DNA of 64,000 nt from Duganella levis (GTDB lineage Bacteria; Pseudomonadota; Gammaproteobacteria; Burkholderiales; Burkholderiaceae_D): the NCBI RefSeq assembly GCF_009857605.1, contig NZ_WWCT01000001.1:124001-188000 (forward strand). Direction: 5' to 3'. Shown here piece by piece: positions 32,404 through 41,786 of this stretch (the stretch's first letter is position 1; each line of letters starts with the position of its first letter). The translations under genes were made by a program, and so were the position numbers. The notes beneath the pieces are model-generated. The model was not told the origin of the DNA, searched no databases, and saw only the letters and a program-made list of their open reading frames with translations.

Positions 32404-33807
32404 TCAGGACTGCGGCTGCCAGCCGCCGCCCAGCGCCCGGTACAGATCGACCTGGCTGGTGAGCTGGTTCTGGCGGGCGGTCAACAGCGACTGCTGGGCA
32501 CTGTACAACGCGGTCTGCGCCGCCAGCACGTTTTGATAGCTGTCGATACCGTTTTTATACAGCATTTGCTCCAGCTCCAGGCGACGCTGCTGGTCGGCCG
32601 TCTCGCGCTGCTGGGCCGCCAGCTGGGCGCCGTAGGTGCTGCGCGCGGCCAGACCGTCGGCCACTTCGCGGAAGGCGGTCTGCACCGCTTTCTGGTACTG
32701 GGCCACGCCGATATCGCGGCTGACCATGGCGACATCAAGATTGGCCTGGTTGGCGCCGGCGTTGAAGATAGGCATTGTCAATGCCGGCAGCAAGGTCCAG
32801 GCGCCGGTGCCGGCGGCAAACAGCCCGCCCAGCGACGCGCTCTGGCTACCCGCAGTGGCGGTCAGCGACAGGCTCGGGAAGAACGCCGCGCGCGCCGCGC
32901 CGATGTCGGCATGCTCGGCGCGCAACTGCGCCTCGGCCTGCAAAATGTCCGGCCGGCGCAGCAGCAGATCGGACGGCAGCCCGGCCGGCATATCGGCCAT
33001 GATCAGGCTGTCGCCGAGCTGGCCCGGCGGCGGCAGATCAGCGGGCAAGGCCTGGCCGACCAGCAGCACCAGCGCATTCTCCGCCTGTGCGCGCTGGCGC
33101 AGCTGGGCCTGATAGTTGGCGTCCGCCTGGTCGACCGTGGTGCGGGCCAGCCGCAGGTCCAGTTCGGCCACGGTGCCGGTGTCGTATTGCAGCTTGACCA
33201 GCTGATACGCGGCTTCGGCGGTGGTATGCGTGTCCAATGTCAGCTTGAGCTGGGCGTCAGCCGCCAGCGTGGCGAAATACTGGTCGGCGATCTGCGAGAT
33301 CAGCAGGATTTGCGCCGCCTGGCGCGCATGGTCGCTGGCCAGGTATTGCTGGAACGCCGAATCGGACTGGCTGCGCAGGCGGCCGAACAGGTCGAGCTCC
33401 CACGCCGCCGTCAGGCCGGCCGAATAGCTGCGGCTGGTCGAGGCCGGCTTGCCGCCGATGCCGTTGGGCGTATGGGCGGCGTCCATGCCGGCCTGGGCGC
33501 CGATCTGCGGCGCTTGCGCGGCGCGGGCGATGCGGTACTGCGCCTGCACGCGCTCGACATTGAGCATGGCGACGCGCAGGTCGCGGTTGTTTTGCAGGCC
33601 CAGTTCGACCAGGCGCTGCAAGCGGGCGTCGGTCAGCACCTGGCGCCAGTCGGTGGCGGCGGCGGTAGGGCGTTCCGCCGGCGCGCCCTGGGCCGCCGGG
33701 TAGACGGCCGGCACGCTGCTGTCGGGCCGCTGGTAGACCGGCTGCAAGGAGCAGCCGGTGGTGAGCGCCACCAGCAGCGCACCCACGGTAAGAGTCAGAG
33801 TTTTCAT
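32404..33807 (-). CDS. Outer-membrane efflux channel lipoprotein, NodT/OprM family
   Basis: A 467-residue TolC-like channel anchored by a lipobox (LTTGCSLQP, Cys19). Typical segments are TDWRQVLTDARLQRLVELGL, NNRDLRVAMLNVERVQAQYR, WELDLFGRLRSQSDSAFQQY, GLPSDLLLRRPDILQAEAQL, AAFFPSLSLTATAGSQSASL and the repeat copy near the C terminus. It is the last gene of the adaptor-pump-channel operon, 9 bp after the pump gene, and completes a tripartite export machine spanning both membranes. It might also serve the MdtA/MdtC-like pump, which lacks a channel gene. Confidence 0.93.
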   Translation of the reverse strand: MKTLTLTVGALLVALTTGCSLQPVYQRPDSSVPAVYPAAQGAPAERPTAAATDWRQVLTDARLQRLVELGLQNNRDLRVAMLNVERVQAQYRIARAAQAPQIGAQAGMDAAHTPNGIGGKPASTSRSYSAGLTAAWELDLFGRLRSQSDSAFQQYLASDHARQAAQILLISQIADQYFATLAADAQLKLTLDTHTTAEAAYQLVKLQYDTGTVAELDLRLARTTVDQADANYQAQLRQRAQAENALVLLVGQALPADLPPPGQLGDSLIMADMPAGLPSDLLLRRPDILQAEAQLRAEHADIGAARAAFFPSLSLTATAGSQSASLGGLFAAGTGAWTLLPALTMPIFNAGANQANLDVAMVSRDIGVAQYQKAVQTAFREVADGLAARSTYGAQLAAQQRETADQQRRLELEQMLYKNGIDSYQNVLAAQTALYSAQQSLLTARQNQLTSQVDLYRALGGGWQPQS

Positions 33808-33816
33808 GATCGGGTC

Positions 33817-36800
33817 CTATGCGGTTTGTTCTGCCGGGGCCTTGCGGCTGCCGAGCTTGTCCATGACGACGATGAAGAACATCGGGATCATGAAGGTGGC
33901 GAAGAAGGTGGCGGCCAGGGTGCCGCCGATAACGCCGGTGCCAATCGAATTCTGGCTGGCCGAGCCGGCGCCGTTGGATATCGCCAGCGGCAGCACGCCG
34001 AGCAGGAAGGCCATCGAGGTCATGACGATAGGGCGCAAACGCATCTGTGCCGATTCGACTGCCGCTTCCAGCGCCGTGCGTCCCTGCTGCTGCAGTTCGC
34101 GGGCGAATTCCACGATCAGGATCGCGTTCTTGGCCGACAGTCCGATGGTGGTCAGCAAGCCGACCTGGAAGTAGACATCATTGGTCAGCCCGGCCAGCGA
34201 AGTGGCCGCCAACGCGCCCAGCACGCCAATCGGAATCACCATGATGACCGAGATCGGAATCGACCAGCTTTCATACAGGGCGGCCAGGCTCAGGAACACC
34301 ACCAGAATCGACAGGCCGTACAGCAGCGGCGCTTGCGAACTGGCCTGCTTCTGTTGCAGCGAACTGCCGGTCCATTCATAACCGATGCCGGATGGCAGCT
34401 TGGCGACCAGCTGTTCCATCGCCTGCATGGCCTGGCCGGTACTGTAGCCGGGTGCCGGCTGGCCCTGGATTTCCATCGATTCAACGCCGTTGTAGCGTTG
34501 CAGCTGCGGCGGGCCGTAAGTCCAGGCGGCGCTGCCGAAGGCGCTGAACGGCACCATGCCGCCGGTGTTGTTGCGCACGTACAGCTGGTTCATGTCCTGC
34601 GGATTCATGCGGAATGGCGCATCGGCCTGCACATAGACTTTCTTGATACGGTTATCCGTATCGAGGAAATTGTTGACGTACTTGGCGCCCCAGGCGATCG
34701 AGAACGCCTGGTCGATATCGGCCGGCGCCACGCCCAGCACGGCGGCTTTCTCGCGGTCGATATTGACCTTGAAGGTTGGATTTTCGGTCTGGCCTTTCAG
34801 GTGGACCTGGGCCAGCGCCGGGTCTTTGGCCGCCATGGCCAGCAACTGGTCGCGCGCCTTGGCCAGCGCATCGTGGCCGAGGCCGGCACGGTCCTGCAAT
34901 TCGAAGTCGAAGCCGGCAGCGCTGCCCAGGCCACGGATCGGCGGCGGGCTGATGGTGGTGATCACGGCTTCCTTGTCATGCGCAAAATGGCGCGTGATGC
35001 GGTCGCTCAAGGCGGCGGCGCTCTGATCGGCGGCGGTGCGCTGCGACCAGTCCTTCAGGCGCAGGAACAACTGGCCCTGGTTCTGGCCGCGGCCGGCGTC
35101 GTTGTAGCCGTTGACCATGAAGGTAGCCTCCACCACCGATTTTTCCTGGGTGCGCAGGTACTGGTCGACGCGGTCGAGGATGGCGCCGGTGCGGGCCTGC
35201 GTGGCGCCAACCGGCGCTTGCACCTGGACGAAGATGAAGCCCTGGTCTTCATTCGGCAGGAAGGAGGTCGGCAGCTTCATGAACATCACCAGCACCGCCG
35301 CGATGACGGCGCCGTAGATCAGCATCCAACGGCCCGAGCGGGCGGCGACGGCGCGCACGCCGTGCACATACTGGTCGCGGCCACGGTCGAAAGTGCGGTT
35401 GAACCAGCCGAAGAAACCTTTCTGCCTGGCGTGGTCCTCGGCGGCGGCAGGTTTCAGCAGGGTGGCGCACAGCGCCGGCGTCAGCGACAACGCCACGAAC
35501 ACCGACAGCAGCATCGAAATCACAATGGTCAGCGAGAACTGGCGGTAAATCCCGCCCACCGTGCCGCTGGAAAATGCCACCGGCACAAACACCGCGCACA
35601 GCACCAGCGCCACGCCGATCAGCGCGCCGCTGATCTGGCCCATGGCCTTGCGCGTGGCTTCCAGCGGCCCGAGGCCGTCTTCATGCATCACGCGTTCGAC
35701 GTTTTCGACCACCACGATGGCGTCATCGACCAGCAGGCCGATGGCCAGCACCATGCCGAACATCGACAGCGTGTTGATGGTAAAACCGCAGGCCGACATC
35801 ACACCGAAAGTGCCCAGCAACACCACCGGCACCGTGATCGACGGGATCAGCGTGGCGCGCAGGTTTTGCAGGAACAGATACATCACCAGGAACACCAGGC
35901 CGATACCTTCGATCAGGGTCTTGACCACTTCCTCGATCGAAATCTTGACGAATGGCGTAACGTCGTTTGGATACACCACCTTCAGGCCGTGCGGGAAGTA
36001 GGGCGTCAGCTGATCCAACTGGGCGCGGATGGCGTTGGCCGTTTGCAGCGCATTGCCGCCGGGCGCCAGCTGGATGCCGATGCCGCTGGCCGGGCCGCCG
36101 TTGTACTTGTTGTCGACGTTGTAGTTTTCCGGGCCGAGACCAACGCGGGCGACATCACGCAGGCGTACTTGCGCGCCGCCCGGCTGCACCTTGAGCAGGA
36201 TGTTGCCGAAGTCGGCCGGCGTGCGCAGCAGCGTCGATTCGGTGATGGTGGCGTTGATCTGCTGGTTAGGCACGGCCGGCGCCGCACCCAGCTGGCCGCC
36301 GGAGATCTGCACGTTCTGCGCGGTCAGCGCGGCGGTGACGTCTTGCGGCGACAGCGAGTAGCTGTTGAGTTTGGCCAGATCGAGCCAGACCCGCATCGCA
36401 TACTGGGTGCCGAACACGTTCATATTGCCGACGCCGTTGATGCGGCTGAGCGGCCCCTGGACGTTGGACACCACGTAGTTGGCGATGTCGAACTTGTTCA
36501 TGCTGTTGTCGGTCGAGACGAAGCCGACCACCATCAGGAACGAGTTGGTGGACTTGGTAACCTGCACGCCGCTCTGCTGCACCGGCGCCGGCAACAAGGG
36601 CGTGGCCAGTTGCAGCTTGTTCTGCACCTGCACCTGGGCGATATTGGGATCGGTGCCGGTGGCGAAGGTCAGCGAGGTGGTGGAGACACCGGTGTCATCG
36701 GTGGTCGACGACATATACAGCAGGTTGTCGATGCCGCTCATCTGCTGCTCGATCACCTGGACCACGGTGTCCTGCATGGTGACGGCGGAAGCGCCCGGAT

Positions 36801-36945
36801 AGGTGGCGCTGATCTGCACGGTTGGCGGCGCCACCGGCGGGAACTGCTCGATCGGCAGGCTGGTCAGCGCCAGTATGCCGGCCAGCATGATGAGCAGCGC
36901 CAGCACAATGGCAAACACCGGACGTCGGATAAAGAATTGGGCCAT
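33817..36945 (-). CDS. RND multidrug efflux pump, HAE1 family (AcrB/MexB-like)
   Basis: A 1042-residue inner-membrane drug/proton antiporter. Typical AcrB features are MAQFFIRRPVFAIVLALLIM, LPIEQFPPVAPPTVQISATY, the TM4 aspartates in LAIGLLVDDAIVVVENVERV, ALSLTPALCATLLKP, and the second-half SLAALYESWSIPISVIMV and SAKNAILIVEFARELQQQG. Length matches AcrB (1049). It transports diverse toxic compounds from the periplasm outward with the adaptor at 36957 and the channel at 32404. The two-component system at 38246-40298 lies just upstream and is a likely controller. A 1475-codon open frame on the opposite strand is a GC shadow. Confidence 0.95.
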   Translation of the reverse strand: MAQFFIRRPVFAIVLALLIMLAGILALTSLPIEQFPPVAPPTVQISATYPGASAVTMQDTVVQVIEQQMSGIDNLLYMSSTTDDTGVSTTSLTFATGTDPNIAQVQVQNKLQLATPLLPAPVQQSGVQVTKSTNSFLMVVGFVSTDNSMNKFDIANYVVSNVQGPLSRINGVGNMNVFGTQYAMRVWLDLAKLNSYSLSPQDVTAALTAQNVQISGGQLGAAPAVPNQQINATITESTLLRTPADFGNILLKVQPGGAQVRLRDVARVGLGPENYNVDNKYNGGPASGIGIQLAPGGNALQTANAIRAQLDQLTPYFPHGLKVVYPNDVTPFVKISIEEVVKTLIEGIGLVFLVMYLFLQNLRATLIPSITVPVVLLGTFGVMSACGFTINTLSMFGMVLAIGLLVDDAIVVVENVERVMHEDGLGPLEATRKAMGQISGALIGVALVLCAVFVPVAFSSGTVGGIYRQFSLTIVISMLLSVFVALSLTPALCATLLKPAAAEDHARQKGFFGWFNRTFDRGRDQYVHGVRAVAARSGRWMLIYGAVIAAVLVMFMKLPTSFLPNEDQGFIFVQVQAPVGATQARTGAILDRVDQYLRTQEKSVVEATFMVNGYNDAGRGQNQGQLFLRLKDWSQRTAADQSAAALSDRITRHFAHDKEAVITTISPPPIRGLGSAAGFDFELQDRAGLGHDALAKARDQLLAMAAKDPALAQVHLKGQTENPTFKVNIDREKAAVLGVAPADIDQAFSIAWGAKYVNNFLDTDNRIKKVYVQADAPFRMNPQDMNQLYVRNNTGGMVPFSAFGSAAWTYGPPQLQRYNGVESMEIQGQPAPGYSTGQAMQAMEQLVAKLPSGIGYEWTGSSLQQKQASSQAPLLYGLSILVVFLSLAALYESWSIPISVIMVIPIGVLGALAATSLAGLTNDVYFQVGLLTTIGLSAKNAILIVEFARELQQQGRTALEAAVESAQMRLRPIVMTSMAFLLGVLPLAISNGAGSASQNSIGTGVIGGTLAATFFATFMIPMFFIVVMDKLGSRKAPAEQTA

Positions 36946-36956
36946 GATGATGCTCC

Positions 36957-38138
36957 TTAGCGCGCGCTGGTGGCAGCGGTAGCGGCGGCCACGGGTTGTG
37001 CTGCCGGCGCGGCGACGCGCACCTGCATGCCCGGTTTCACCTGCTGCAAGCCGTCAACGATGACTTGTTCGCCGTCCTTGAGGCCGCCGGTGACGACCCA
37101 GTTGGCGCCGGAGACGGTATCGGCTTGCAGCGTGCGCTGCGCCACCTTGCCGCCGCCATCGACCACCAGCGCGGTGGCGCGGCCTTGCGGGTCGTGGCTG
37201 ACGGCGGCGCCCGGCACCAGGAAGGCGTTGGCGGCCGTGCCTTGCACCAGGCTGGCGCGAACGAACATGCCTGGCAGCAGCACATGCTGCGGATTCGGGA
37301 ACACGGCGCGCACCGTCACCGAGCCGGTGGCCTGGTCAACCGTAATGCCGCTGAATTGCAGCTTGCCTTGCAACGGATAATTGCTGCCGTCTTCCAGCTT
37401 GAGCGACACCGCCGGCTGGGCGCTACTGTCGGCGCGCAACTGGCCGCTGGCGATGGCCTGGCGCAGTTGCAGGCCGGCGGCGCTCGATTGGGTGACATCG
37501 ACATAGATCGGATCGATCTGCTGCACGGTGGTCATCAGCGTGGCCGCGCTGGCCTGCACATACGCGCCCTGGGTCACTTGTGACACGCTGCTGCGGCCGG
37601 CGATCGGCGAGCTGACCTTGGTGTAGCCGAGATTGATGCGCGCGGTGGTCACGCTGGCCTGCGCGGCAGCCAGATCGGCAGCGGCCTGGCCCTGTGCGGC
37701 GACGGCGTTATCGTAGGCTTGCTTGCTGATGGCGTTGCCGCCAACCAGCGCCTTGTAGCGGTCGGCCAGCGCATTGGCGGCGACCAGGTTGGCGGCGGCT
37801 TTCTGCTGCGCGGCCTGGGCGTTGGCCAGCGCGGCGCGGTAAGGCGCATCGTCAATGGTGTACAGCAGCTGGCCGCTGCGCACGTCGGCGCCTTCGGTGT
37901 AAGCGCGCTGCTGCACCACGCCGTCGACGCGGGCGCGCACTTGCGCCACCAAGTATGGCGCGGTGCGGCCCGGCAGTTCTATGCTGATCGGGACGTTGGA
38001 TGGATGGACGGTGACCACGCCCACCGCCGGCGCCGGCGCGGCGGCCGGGGTGGCGGCGGGTTTGCTGCAGCCGGCCAGCGTTGCCAGCAATCCGGCGACG
38101 ACGGCGCCGGAGAGTAAGTGTTTTTGTTGAACTCGCAT
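36957..38138 (-). CDS. RND efflux periplasmic adaptor lipoprotein (AcrA/MexA-like)
   Basis: A 393-residue membrane fusion protein anchored by lipidation (LATLAGCSKP, Cys about residue 24). It contains the lipoyl segment LVAQVRARVDGVVQQRAYTE, a coiled-coil hairpin (PYRAALANAQAAQQKAAANL onward), and ARINLGYTKVSSPIAGRSSV, VRAVFPNPQHVLLPGMFVRA and DGLQQVKPGMQV, all standard for AcrA/MexA. It opens the adaptor-pump-channel operon; the pump starts 11 bp later. A 107-bp spacer separates it from the kinase gene stop, and probably holds its promoter. Confidence 0.94.
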   Translation of the reverse strand: MRVQQKHLLSGAVVAGLLATLAGCSKPAATPAAAPAPAVGVVTVHPSNVPISIELPGRTAPYLVAQVRARVDGVVQQRAYTEGADVRSGQLLYTIDDAPYRAALANAQAAQQKAAANLVAANALADRYKALVGGNAISKQAYDNAVAAQGQAAADLAAAQASVTTARINLGYTKVSSPIAGRSSVSQVTQGAYVQASAATLMTTVQQIDPIYVDVTQSSAAGLQLRQAIASGQLRADSSAQPAVSLKLEDGSNYPLQGKLQFSGITVDQATGSVTVRAVFPNPQHVLLPGMFVRASLVQGTAANAFLVPGAAVSHDPQGRATALVVDGGGKVAQRTLQADTVSGANWVVTGGLKDGEQVIVDGLQQVKPGMQVRVAAPAAQPVAAATAATSAR

Positions 38139-38245
38139 GTCGATATCCCATAGATGTCGGCTGGCCGGTGACGGGATGCCGCCAGCCTTGAGGACATTCT
38201 GCGGGAGGGGCGATTAACGCCGTATCTAGCGAATATGAACAATCG

Positions 38246-39634
38246 TTAAGGTAGGCGCGGCAGGCGCAGGCTGATATGACAACCTTGCGCACTATCGTGG
38301 ATGGTGACCTGCATGCCATGCAGGCGCGCCACCGCGTCCACCAGGCTCAGCCCAAGGCCGTTGCCAGGCAGATGGCGACTGCTTTCGGCGCGGTGGAAGC
38401 GCAGGAACACCGCTTCGCGCTCGGCGGCCGGGATGCCGGGGCCGCTGTCGTGGATGTCGAACTGCATCACCCCCTGTCTTTCGGCCAGGCTGACCGTGAT
38501 GCGGCCGCCGGCCGGGGTGAATTTAATGGCGTTATCGACCAGATTGCCAATGGCTTCAAACAACAGGCTGGCATCGCCGCGCAATGGCAGGCGCAGTCCC
38601 GGCGGGCGCTGGTAGACCAGCGTGACTTGCTTGTCGTCGGCGCTGGGTTCGTAGAACTCCACCGCGTCGTCGGCGATGGTGGCCAGATCAATGGCGCTGA
38701 AGCCGGCGCGCCGCGCGCCATCCTGCACCTCGGAGATGCGCAGCATGGCGTTAAAGGTGGTCAGCAGCGACAGCGTTTCCGCAATCGCCGCATCGACTGC
38801 GGCGCGGTAGTCGTCGGGACTGGTGGCGCGGCGCTGGGCCCGTTCCAGCCCGGCCAGCAGACGCGCCAGCGGCGTGCGCAGGTCGTGGGCGATGCCGTCG
38901 CAAGCACCTTTGATTTCATGCATCAGGCGCTCGATGTCGTCCAGCATGCGGTTGACCACGCTGACCAGCCGGTCCAGATCGTCGCTGGCAGCGGTGCGCT
39001 GCGGCAAGCGCTGGCTCAAATCGCCCTGGACGATGGCCTGGATGGCGGTGGTGATGGCGTCCAACCGGTGCACGGCGCGGCGGCCGATCCATACCGCGCC
39101 GGCCAGCCCGAGCAGCAGCGCCAGCAGCGCCGCCGAGGCCAGCGCGCGCACCAGCACTTCGTTGAATTCATGGACTTCGTTCAAATCCTGCGACAGCACC
39201 AGCAACTGGCCGTCCGGTAGCGGATAGGCGGCCACGCGCAGGTGACGGGTATGGCCCGGCGTGTCGAGCGTTAGCGTATAGGGTCGTTCCAGCTGGGTGG
39301 TGGAAGGGCGCGGGCCGGGAAAGGCGCCGGCGAGACGGATGCCATCCGGGCTATACAGGCCGAACGGCCGCTGGTTGTCGGGATCAAGACGGGCGTGGTA
39401 GGCCACGCGCGCCTGCAAGTCGGCCGGCGCGCTGCGCAGGATGGCGTTGCGTTCGCGCGGCAGCCAGTCGTCGATGCGGCTCAGCGCGTAACTGGAAATC
39501 TGCTGGTATAAAAAGGCGAACAGCAGCGCCGCGATCAGGCTGTACAGCCCGAGGAACAGCAGCGCGATGCGGAAGCTGGAGGCGCGCCGCAGCTCGTGCA
39601 AGCCCCAGCGGCTATTCGGCTTCACGGAAGACAT
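38246..39634 (-). CDS. Sensor histidine kinase
   Basis: A 462-residue sensor with TM1 at about residues 24-46 (IALLFLGLYSLIAALLFAFL), a periplasmic domain of about 110 residues, TM2 near residues 164-184 (LVRALASAALLALLLGLAGA), HAMP (RLDAITTAIQAIVQGDLSQR), HisKA with His250 in DGIAHDLRTPLARL, and an ATPase domain (LFEAIGNLVDNAIKFTPAGG, DIHDSGPGIPAAEREAVFLR, GNGLGLSLVDAVA). It overlaps the regulator gene by 23 bp and precedes the AcrAB-like operon on the same strand. It probably governs that pump (inference from position). Confidence 0.92.
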   Translation of the reverse strand: MSSVKPNSRWGLHELRRASSFRIALLFLGLYSLIAALLFAFLYQQISSYALSRIDDWLPRERNAILRSAPADLQARVAYHARLDPDNQRPFGLYSPDGIRLAGAFPGPRPSTTQLERPYTLTLDTPGHTRHLRVAAYPLPDGQLLVLSQDLNEVHEFNEVLVRALASAALLALLLGLAGAVWIGRRAVHRLDAITTAIQAIVQGDLSQRLPQRTAASDDLDRLVSVVNRMLDDIERLMHEIKGACDGIAHDLRTPLARLLAGLERAQRRATSPDDYRAAVDAAIAETLSLLTTFNAMLRISEVQDGARRAGFSAIDLATIADDAVEFYEPSADDKQVTLVYQRPPGLRLPLRGDASLLFEAIGNLVDNAIKFTPAGGRITVSLAERQGVMQFDIHDSGPGIPAAEREAVFLRFHRAESSRHLPGNGLGLSLVDAVARLHGMQVTIHDSAQGCHISLRLPRLP

Positions 39635-40298
39635 AGCCGGAGCCGCGTACGGTGTGGATCAACGGCGCGTTGCCGTCCGGGTCGATCTTCTTGCGCAGCC
39701 GGCTGATGTGGACGTCGATAACGTTGCTGCGCTCGTCGCTGCGGTAGTCCCACACGGCCTCGAACACCATGGTGCGGGTCAGGATCTGGCCCTGGTTGCG
39801 GAAGAAATACTCCAGCAGGCGGAACTCGCGCGGCTGCAATTCCACCGGCTGGCCCGCCAGGCTGACGGTGTGCGTCAGCAAATCCATGGTCAGCCGCCCC
39901 AGCTGGAAGCCAGTGACCGCCGCCGGCGGGCCGTCGCGGCGGCGCAGCAGGGCGTCGAGGCGGGCCGTCAGCTCGATGAAGTCAAATGGCTTGGACAGGT
40001 AATCGTCACCGCCGGCGCGCAGGCCGCGCACCCGCTCGTCCACCGCCGACAGCGCGCTGAGGATCAGTACCGGCGTCACCACGCCGGCCGTGCGCAAGGT
40101 GGACAGCACCGCCAGGCCATCGAGCCCGCCCGGCATCATGCGGTCCAGCACGATGACGTCGAAGGTGTCGCCGGCGGCGCGCAGCAGGCCCTGGCGGCCA
40201 TTGTTGGCCAGTTCGACCTGATGGCCGTCATCCGACAGCGCCGCCTGCAATTCCTGCGCGGTTTGTTCGTCGTCCTCAATTACCAGTACCTTTGCCAT
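39612..40298 (-). CDS. OmpR-family response regulator
   Basis: A 228-residue regulator from ATG 40298, which has GGGAGG about eight bases upstream; the frame extends six codons farther without a ribosome site. Receiver residues are EDD (8-10), Asp52 in IVLDRMMPG, Ser in LSALS and Lys in LSKPFD; the DNA-binding domain ends NVIDVHISRLRKKIDPDG and IHTVRGSGYVFREA. The receiver and the DNA-binding domain resemble CopR/CusR-type regulators more than QseB. It is partnered with the overlapping kinase and is divergent from a second, related regulator at 40419. Confidence 0.92.
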   Translation of the reverse strand: MAKVLVIEDDEQTAQELQAALSDDGHQVELANNGRQGLLRAAGDTFDVIVLDRMMPGGLDGLAVLSTLRTAGVVTPVLILSALSAVDERVRGLRAGGDDYLSKPFDFIELTARLDALLRRRDGPPAAVTGFQLGRLTMDLLTHTVSLAGQPVELQPREFRLLEYFFRNQGQILTRTMVFEAVWDYRSDERSNVIDVHISRLRKKIDPDGNAPLIHTVRGSGYVFREAE

Positions 40299-40418
40299 GC
40301 CGGCCGCCTCCCGCAACTGCGCTTTAGTGCGCTACTATGTTAGGTATTATGCCCCAGCGCAGGCCAAGAGCAGTTCTCGCCAACATTAAAAATAGTTCAT
40401 GTCGGAGGCTGATGCAGC

Positions 40419-41105
40419 ATGCGATTACTGGTAATTGAAGACGATGTGCGCTCGGCGCAGTACCTGCTGCGCGGGCTGGCCGAGAGCGGCCATGTGGCCG
40501 ACCATGTGGCCGATAGCGCCGACGGCCTGGCCATGGCCGGCGAGGGCATCTACGACGTGGTGGTGCTGGACCGGCGCATGCCGGGCCTGAACGGCATCGA
40601 CTTCATGACCGCGCTGCGCCAGCGCGACCCGCAACTGCCGGTGCTGATGGTCAGCGCGCTCAGTGGCACGCAGCAGCGGGTTGAAGGGCTGCGCGCCGGC
40701 GCCGACGATTACCTGGCCAAGCCGTATGCGTTTGCCGAAATCCTGGCCCGCATCGAGGCGCTGGCAAGGCGCAACGACGCCAGCCGCCGCCAGCCGGGCC
40801 TGACCGTCGGCGACCTGAGCCTGGACATGGCGACCCGCAGCGTCCAGCGCGGCGGCCGCGCCTTGCAGTTGCAGGCGCGCGAGTTCGCCTTGCTCGAGTA
40901 TCTGATGCGCCATGCCGGCCAGGTGGTCACCCGCACCATGCTGCTGGAGGCGGTCTGGGGCTACGATTTCGACCCGCGCGGCAATATCATCGACATGCAT
41001 ATGCACCGCCTGCGCAGCAAGGTGGAGCGCGACGGCGAGCCGGCGCTGATCCAGACCGTGCCCGGCGCCGGCTACTGCCTGCGGCCGCCGGGCTGTACAC
41101 TATAG
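40419..41105 (+). CDS. OmpR-family response regulator (CusR/CopR-like), without its own kinase gene
   Basis: A 228-residue regulator: EDD at residues 7-9, Asp51 in VVLDRRMPG, Ser in VSALSG, Lys in LAKPYA, and an OmpR winged helix (LQAREFALLEYLMRHAGQVV, GNIIDMHMHRLRSKVERDG, IQTVPGAGYCLRP). Its receiver resembles that of 39612-40298 (LSALS in place of the TARD motif), so the two divergent regulators may be an old duplication. It is followed 18 bp later by a different complete QseBC-like pair, giving a regulator-regulator-kinase order. It may be phosphorylated by the kinase at 38246 or 41783; nothing in the sequence decides this. Confidence 0.9.
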   Translation: MRLLVIEDDVRSAQYLLRGLAESGHVADHVADSADGLAMAGEGIYDVVVLDRRMPGLNGIDFMTALRQRDPQLPVLMVSALSGTQQRVEGLRAGADDYLAKPYAFAEILARIEALARRNDASRRQPGLTVGDLSLDMATRSVQRGGRALQLQAREFALLEYLMRHAGQVVTRTMLLEAVWGYDFDPRGNIIDMHMHRLRSKVERDGEPALIQTVPGAGYCLRPPGCTL

Positions 41106-41123
41106 GTTTTTGGAGGAAATCCG

Positions 41124-41786
41124 GTGCGCCTGCTGTTGGTGGAAGACGATCCGATGATCGGCGAGAGTATCAAGGATGGTCTGCTGGGCGAAAGCTACGC
41201 CGTGGACTGGGTGCGCGACGGCCAGGCGGCCGATCTGGCGCTGGCCACCATTCCCTACGACTTGCTGCTGCTGGACCTGGGCCTGCCACGCAAGCAGGGC
41301 ATGGACGTGCTGACCACCTTGCGCGCGCGCGGCGACGGCCTGCCGGTGCTGATCATCACCGCGCGCGACAGCACGCCGGCGCGGGTCGAAGGCCTGGATG
41401 GCGGCGCCGACGATTACCTGGTCAAGCCCTTCGACCTGGATGAACTGCTGGCGCGCATCCGCGCCTTGCTGCGGCGCCGCGTCGCCCGCAGCCGTTCGCT
41501 GGTGGTGCACGGCGCGCTGACGCTGGACTTGGCCAGCCACGAGGCGCAGTTTGAAGGCGCGCCGGTCAAACTGTCGGCGCGCGAATTTGCGCTGCTGCGG
41601 GTGCTGCTGGACGATCCCGGCAGCGTGATCTCCAAAGCCCAGCTCGAAGACAAACTGTACGGCTGGAATACCGAAGTCGAGAGCAACACGGTCGACGTTT
41701 ACGTGCACCGGCTGCGCAAAAAATTCGGCGCCGACTTCATCAAGAACGTGCGCGGCGTCGGCTACAAGGTCAAGCCCGCGCCATGA
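41124..41786 (+). CDS. OmpR-family response regulator, PmrA/QseB type
   Basis: A 220-residue regulator starting with GTG at 41124, preceded by GGAGG seven bases upstream. EDD at residues 7-9, Asp51 in LLDLGLP, ITARD and LVKPFD are all present, and the DNA-binding domain (LSAREFALLRVLLDDPGSVI, ESNTVDVYVHRLRKKFG, VRGVGYKVK) closely follows the regulator at 16191. ATGA overlap joins it to the kinase. Unlike the 16191 copy it has no PmrA/QseB box upstream, so its expression probably follows the preceding regulator gene. Confidence 0.92.
   Translation: MRLLLVEDDPMIGESIKDGLLGESYAVDWVRDGQAADLALATIPYDLLLLDLGLPRKQGMDVLTTLRARGDGLPVLIITARDSTPARVEGLDGGADDYLVKPFDLDELLARIRALLRRRVARSRSLVVHGALTLDLASHEAQFEGAPVKLSAREFALLRVLLDDPGSVISKAQLEDKLYGWNTEVESNTVDVYVHRLRKKFGADFIKNVRGVGYKVKPAP

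Noticed and set aside
32533..36960. A 1475-codon open frame on the plus strand
   Set aside because: It is antisense to the OprM-like and AcrB-like genes, rich in His, Gly, Arg and Gln, and shows no domain; it is a GC-codon shadow of the real genes.
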